From NCBI GenBank assembly GCA_025612245.1, contig JAAXKQ010000021.1, forward strand, positions 40,504-104,503: 64,000 bases of DNA, written 5' to 3'. Both the position numbers and the translations under genes were made by a program. Origin of the DNA: Ignavibacteria bacterium (GTDB lineage: Bacteria; Bacteroidota; Ignavibacteria; Ignavibacteriales; SURF-24). The notes under the pieces are model-generated. The model was not told the DNA's origin and ran no database searches. It saw only the letters and a program-made list of their open reading frames with translations. Positions within the stretch are counted from its first letter, which is position 1; each line of letters starts with the position of its first letter. Of the stretch, positions 63,101-64,000 are shown piece by piece.

Positions 63101-64000
63101 TTGATAATTATACGCTTAGAAACGCCGGCAACGATGAAACGAAAGATTCTGAGGCCGATATGAGCGGCTGGTCATCTACAATTACGCTGGGAATAGATGA
63201 AACTAATATGGACGTTGACGCAGGGCTGGTAAAAAGGGAAATACTTAAAAACGCCGGCATCGGTGATTTTGTCTGGAAGGATTCCGACCAGGATGGAATT
63301 CAGGATGCAAATGAACCGGGGATACCAAACGTTATGGTTGAACTTTATAAGTGGGAGGGTAATACACCTCTTATGAATGATATTACGGATTCAAAAGGAA
63401 AATACCTTTTTGAGAACCTGATGCCCGGGAGCTACTACGTTAAGTTTATTCTGCCCGAAGGCTTTAAGTTCACAAAAATGAACCAGGACGGAGTTAACCT
63501 GGATTCCGATGCCGACCCGGCAACCGGGAAAACAGATAAAATTACTCTTCAAGGGGAAGACGTCTTTAATATCGATGCCGGAATGTATGGAAGCGACTGC
63601 ATGCCGGTCAGCATAGGCGACCTGGTCTGGAACGACCTTGACCAGAACGGTTTGCAGAATAATAATGAGCCGGGACTTGCTAATATCATAGTAAACCTTT
63701 ATAAAACCGGTAACACTTCTGTCTTCAGAACGACAACGACAGACCTGAAGGGAGCCTATCACTTCGCGGGAATTTTACCAGGCAGCTATTACGTACAGTT
63801 CATTCTGCCTAAGGAATTTGCTTTCACACTCCTTAACCGCGGTAATGATGATGCACTTGACTCGGATGCCGACATGTCCAGCGGAATGACGGGAGCTTAT
63901 ACGCTTTCCTCGGGAGAAGTAATGAATACGGTGGATGCAGGAATATTCAAAGGGCAGTGCCTGCTATCAACGCTAGGGGACATGGTCTGGATTGACGGAA
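60169..64000 (+). CDS. Giant surface protein with at least ten SdrD-B-like repeats (partial, 3' end outside)
   Basis: The reading frame is open from ATG 60169 to the window end (at least 1277 codons), with GGAGG seven bases before the ATG. A signal peptide (about 8-25, YSRAQ) is followed by tandem SdrD_B-type domains of about 120 residues. They begin near 60262, 60619, 60994, 61372, 61750, 62125, 62503, 62887, 63253 and 63616, and an eleventh begins at 63967. Each opens with a motif like GKISGILWDDxxxDGIQ, then an NEPGLGG-type turn, and many close with DSDVDPxTGxT. The Asp-rich DxDxDG segments match Ca2+-binding loops of this family, which are extended stalk-like surface adhesins. The C-terminus, probably with a sorting tail, is outside the window. 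Confidence 0.88.
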   Translation, partial: MRRGYLCAMLVLICFLLLSGYSRAQVSILANGSLGGIVWNDENSNGVMDEGEKGIPEVNVNVYIDGTETPDNSTKTDKDGKYSFNLNTSVAWFMEFTLPSGMTFSSADAVSDDAIDSDADPITGKTPSYQPAKGENNMTICAGMHALAVYGSISGHVWDDLNGNGNREAGEPGIPGLTVRLKVQGNQDLTGETNGDGVYTISNVTAGENYHLEFPLKTNDYSFSPKNASGVAEENDSDVDPDGGNKGKTADFNFTSGENKVSVDAGMYIQQQNPNPQINGILWLDADGNGFQLGESSEPGVGGWTVQLLNSSRDVVNSTETNDDLGKGVIGRYSFTSLTPGTYYVRFVNPGNYTFTIKNATNDNRDSDVNPANGESDVVEILSTTNEEHIDAGVNLVKTNNGKISGVLWEDNGDGIRQNNEAGLGGCIVELLNAANGSVYKQASTASTGELGTYSFTDIDYGTYILMFYKPGTHLFSPKDQTDNQPNPDERDSDVDPNTGKTAEITVNSGTEITHVDAGAYLVQVDDGRISGKLWDDTDKDGIQESNEAGLGGYRVELLYAGTQNVYMHTSTGQTGDYGFSSIAYGNYIVKFYKPETYLFSPKDQTDNQPNPDERDSDVDPNSGQTAELTVSSNVEIAHIDAGAYLKPEPENGKISGILWQDNGDGIQQGGELGLGGYTVELHYSVGGGLYKSTSTSTSQGQGEKGTYRFDGIAYGNYYIKFSKPEAYTFSPEDQGGNDEKDSDVDPATGQTMQITVSSNGEITHIDAGAYQVQEPENGKISGILWDDSHNMDGIQAGTSDEPGLGGYTVELRNASHQMVKQVRTNSSGGSGTIGTYEFTDVLPGTYFIWFSKPDHYLFSPRNAENNDNTDSDVNPASGETDAIALRANEDIQHVDAGVYNNYAGKGSIGDLIWFDSDEDGIQDSYEAGVAGVKVVLYKYNQGQATFLAQTITNIHGQYVFNNLEAGSYRIWFGLDGFDNYTLRNAGNDETKDSEADMSGWSSTITLGIDETNMDVDAGLVKREILKNAGIGDFVWKDSDQDGIQDANEPGIPNVMVELYKWEGNTPLMNDITDSKGKYLFENLMPGSYYVKFILPEGFKFTKMNQDGVNLDSDADPATGKTDKITLQGEDVFNIDAGMYGSDCMPVSIGDLVWNDLDQNGLQNNNEPGLANIIVNLYKTGNTSVFRTTTTDLKGAYHFAGILPGSYYVQFILPKEFAFTLLNRGNDDALDSDADMSSGMTGAYTLSSGEVMNTVDAGIFKGQCLLSTLGDMVWIDG

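Noticed and set aside
60262..63967. Regularly spaced repeats resembling a CRISPR or satellite array
   Set aside because: The period of about 360 bases is an in-frame protein-domain repeat with divergent DNA, not short identical repeats with spacers.

Overview
The window reads as chromosomal DNA of a Gram-negative bacterium of the Bacteroidota/Chlorobiota side, most like Ignavibacteria. Five proteins end in a C-terminal type IX secretion (T9SS) sorting domain of the NYPNPFNP kind, two large TonB-receptor-type outer-membrane barrels carry a carboxypeptidase-regulatory-like N-terminal domain, and many PAS-rich sensor kinases are present. Base composition looks mid-40s % GC by eye. No rRNA, tRNA, CRISPR array, transposase or phage gene was recognised. 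Taxonomy is inferred from protein style, not from a marker gene.

Layout. 0-5 kb: a di-iron Fe-S repair protein (RIC/YtfE) behind a good sigma70-type promoter, a Rossmann oxidoreductase, an orphan PAS/GAF histidine kinase and a small unknown protein. 5-7 kb: a secreted dimethylformamidase-like protein with a T9SS tail. 7.3-17.9 kb: a one-directional block of six two-component genes (membrane kinase, LytTR regulator, receiver-kinase fusion, hybrid kinase, PAS kinase, receiver plus dead HD domain). 18-22 kb: DAHP synthase, an outer-membrane protein, a NUDIX CoA pyrophosphatase and an aldo/keto reductase. 22-31 kb: a surface block on the minus strand with a subtilase, a 14-repeat propeller protein and an outer-membrane barrel. 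31-38 kb: an orphan kinase divergent from a six-gene operon (TetR, porin-like protein, ABC ATPase, two FtsX-type permeases, LolA-like carrier). 38.5-44 kb: an rRNA methyltransferase, Zn-alcohol dehydrogenase, SAM methyltransferase, SDR and inward-rectifier K+ channel. The last three genes are bracketed by mirror-image repeat elements. 44-53 kb: an atypical LuxR regulator, small exported proteins, a coupled lipid kinase/phosphoesterase pair, two more T9SS cargoes and an epimerase-like protein. 53.8-59.4 kb: a chemotaxis transducer and a second TonB-type barrel. 60.2 kb to the end: a giant SdrD-B-repeat surface protein that runs out of the window.

How it fits together. The window is dominated by sensing (five histidine kinases, one hybrid kinase, four response regulators, one chemoreceptor) and by cell-surface biogenesis. 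The most system-like units are the autoregulated-looking TetR/Lol-type export operon, whose promoter matches the sigma70 consensus exactly and overlaps a palindrome, and the six-gene phosphorelay island, whose terminal receiver-HD protein has lost the HD metal ligands. All functions are assigned from motifs read by eye; no database search was run.
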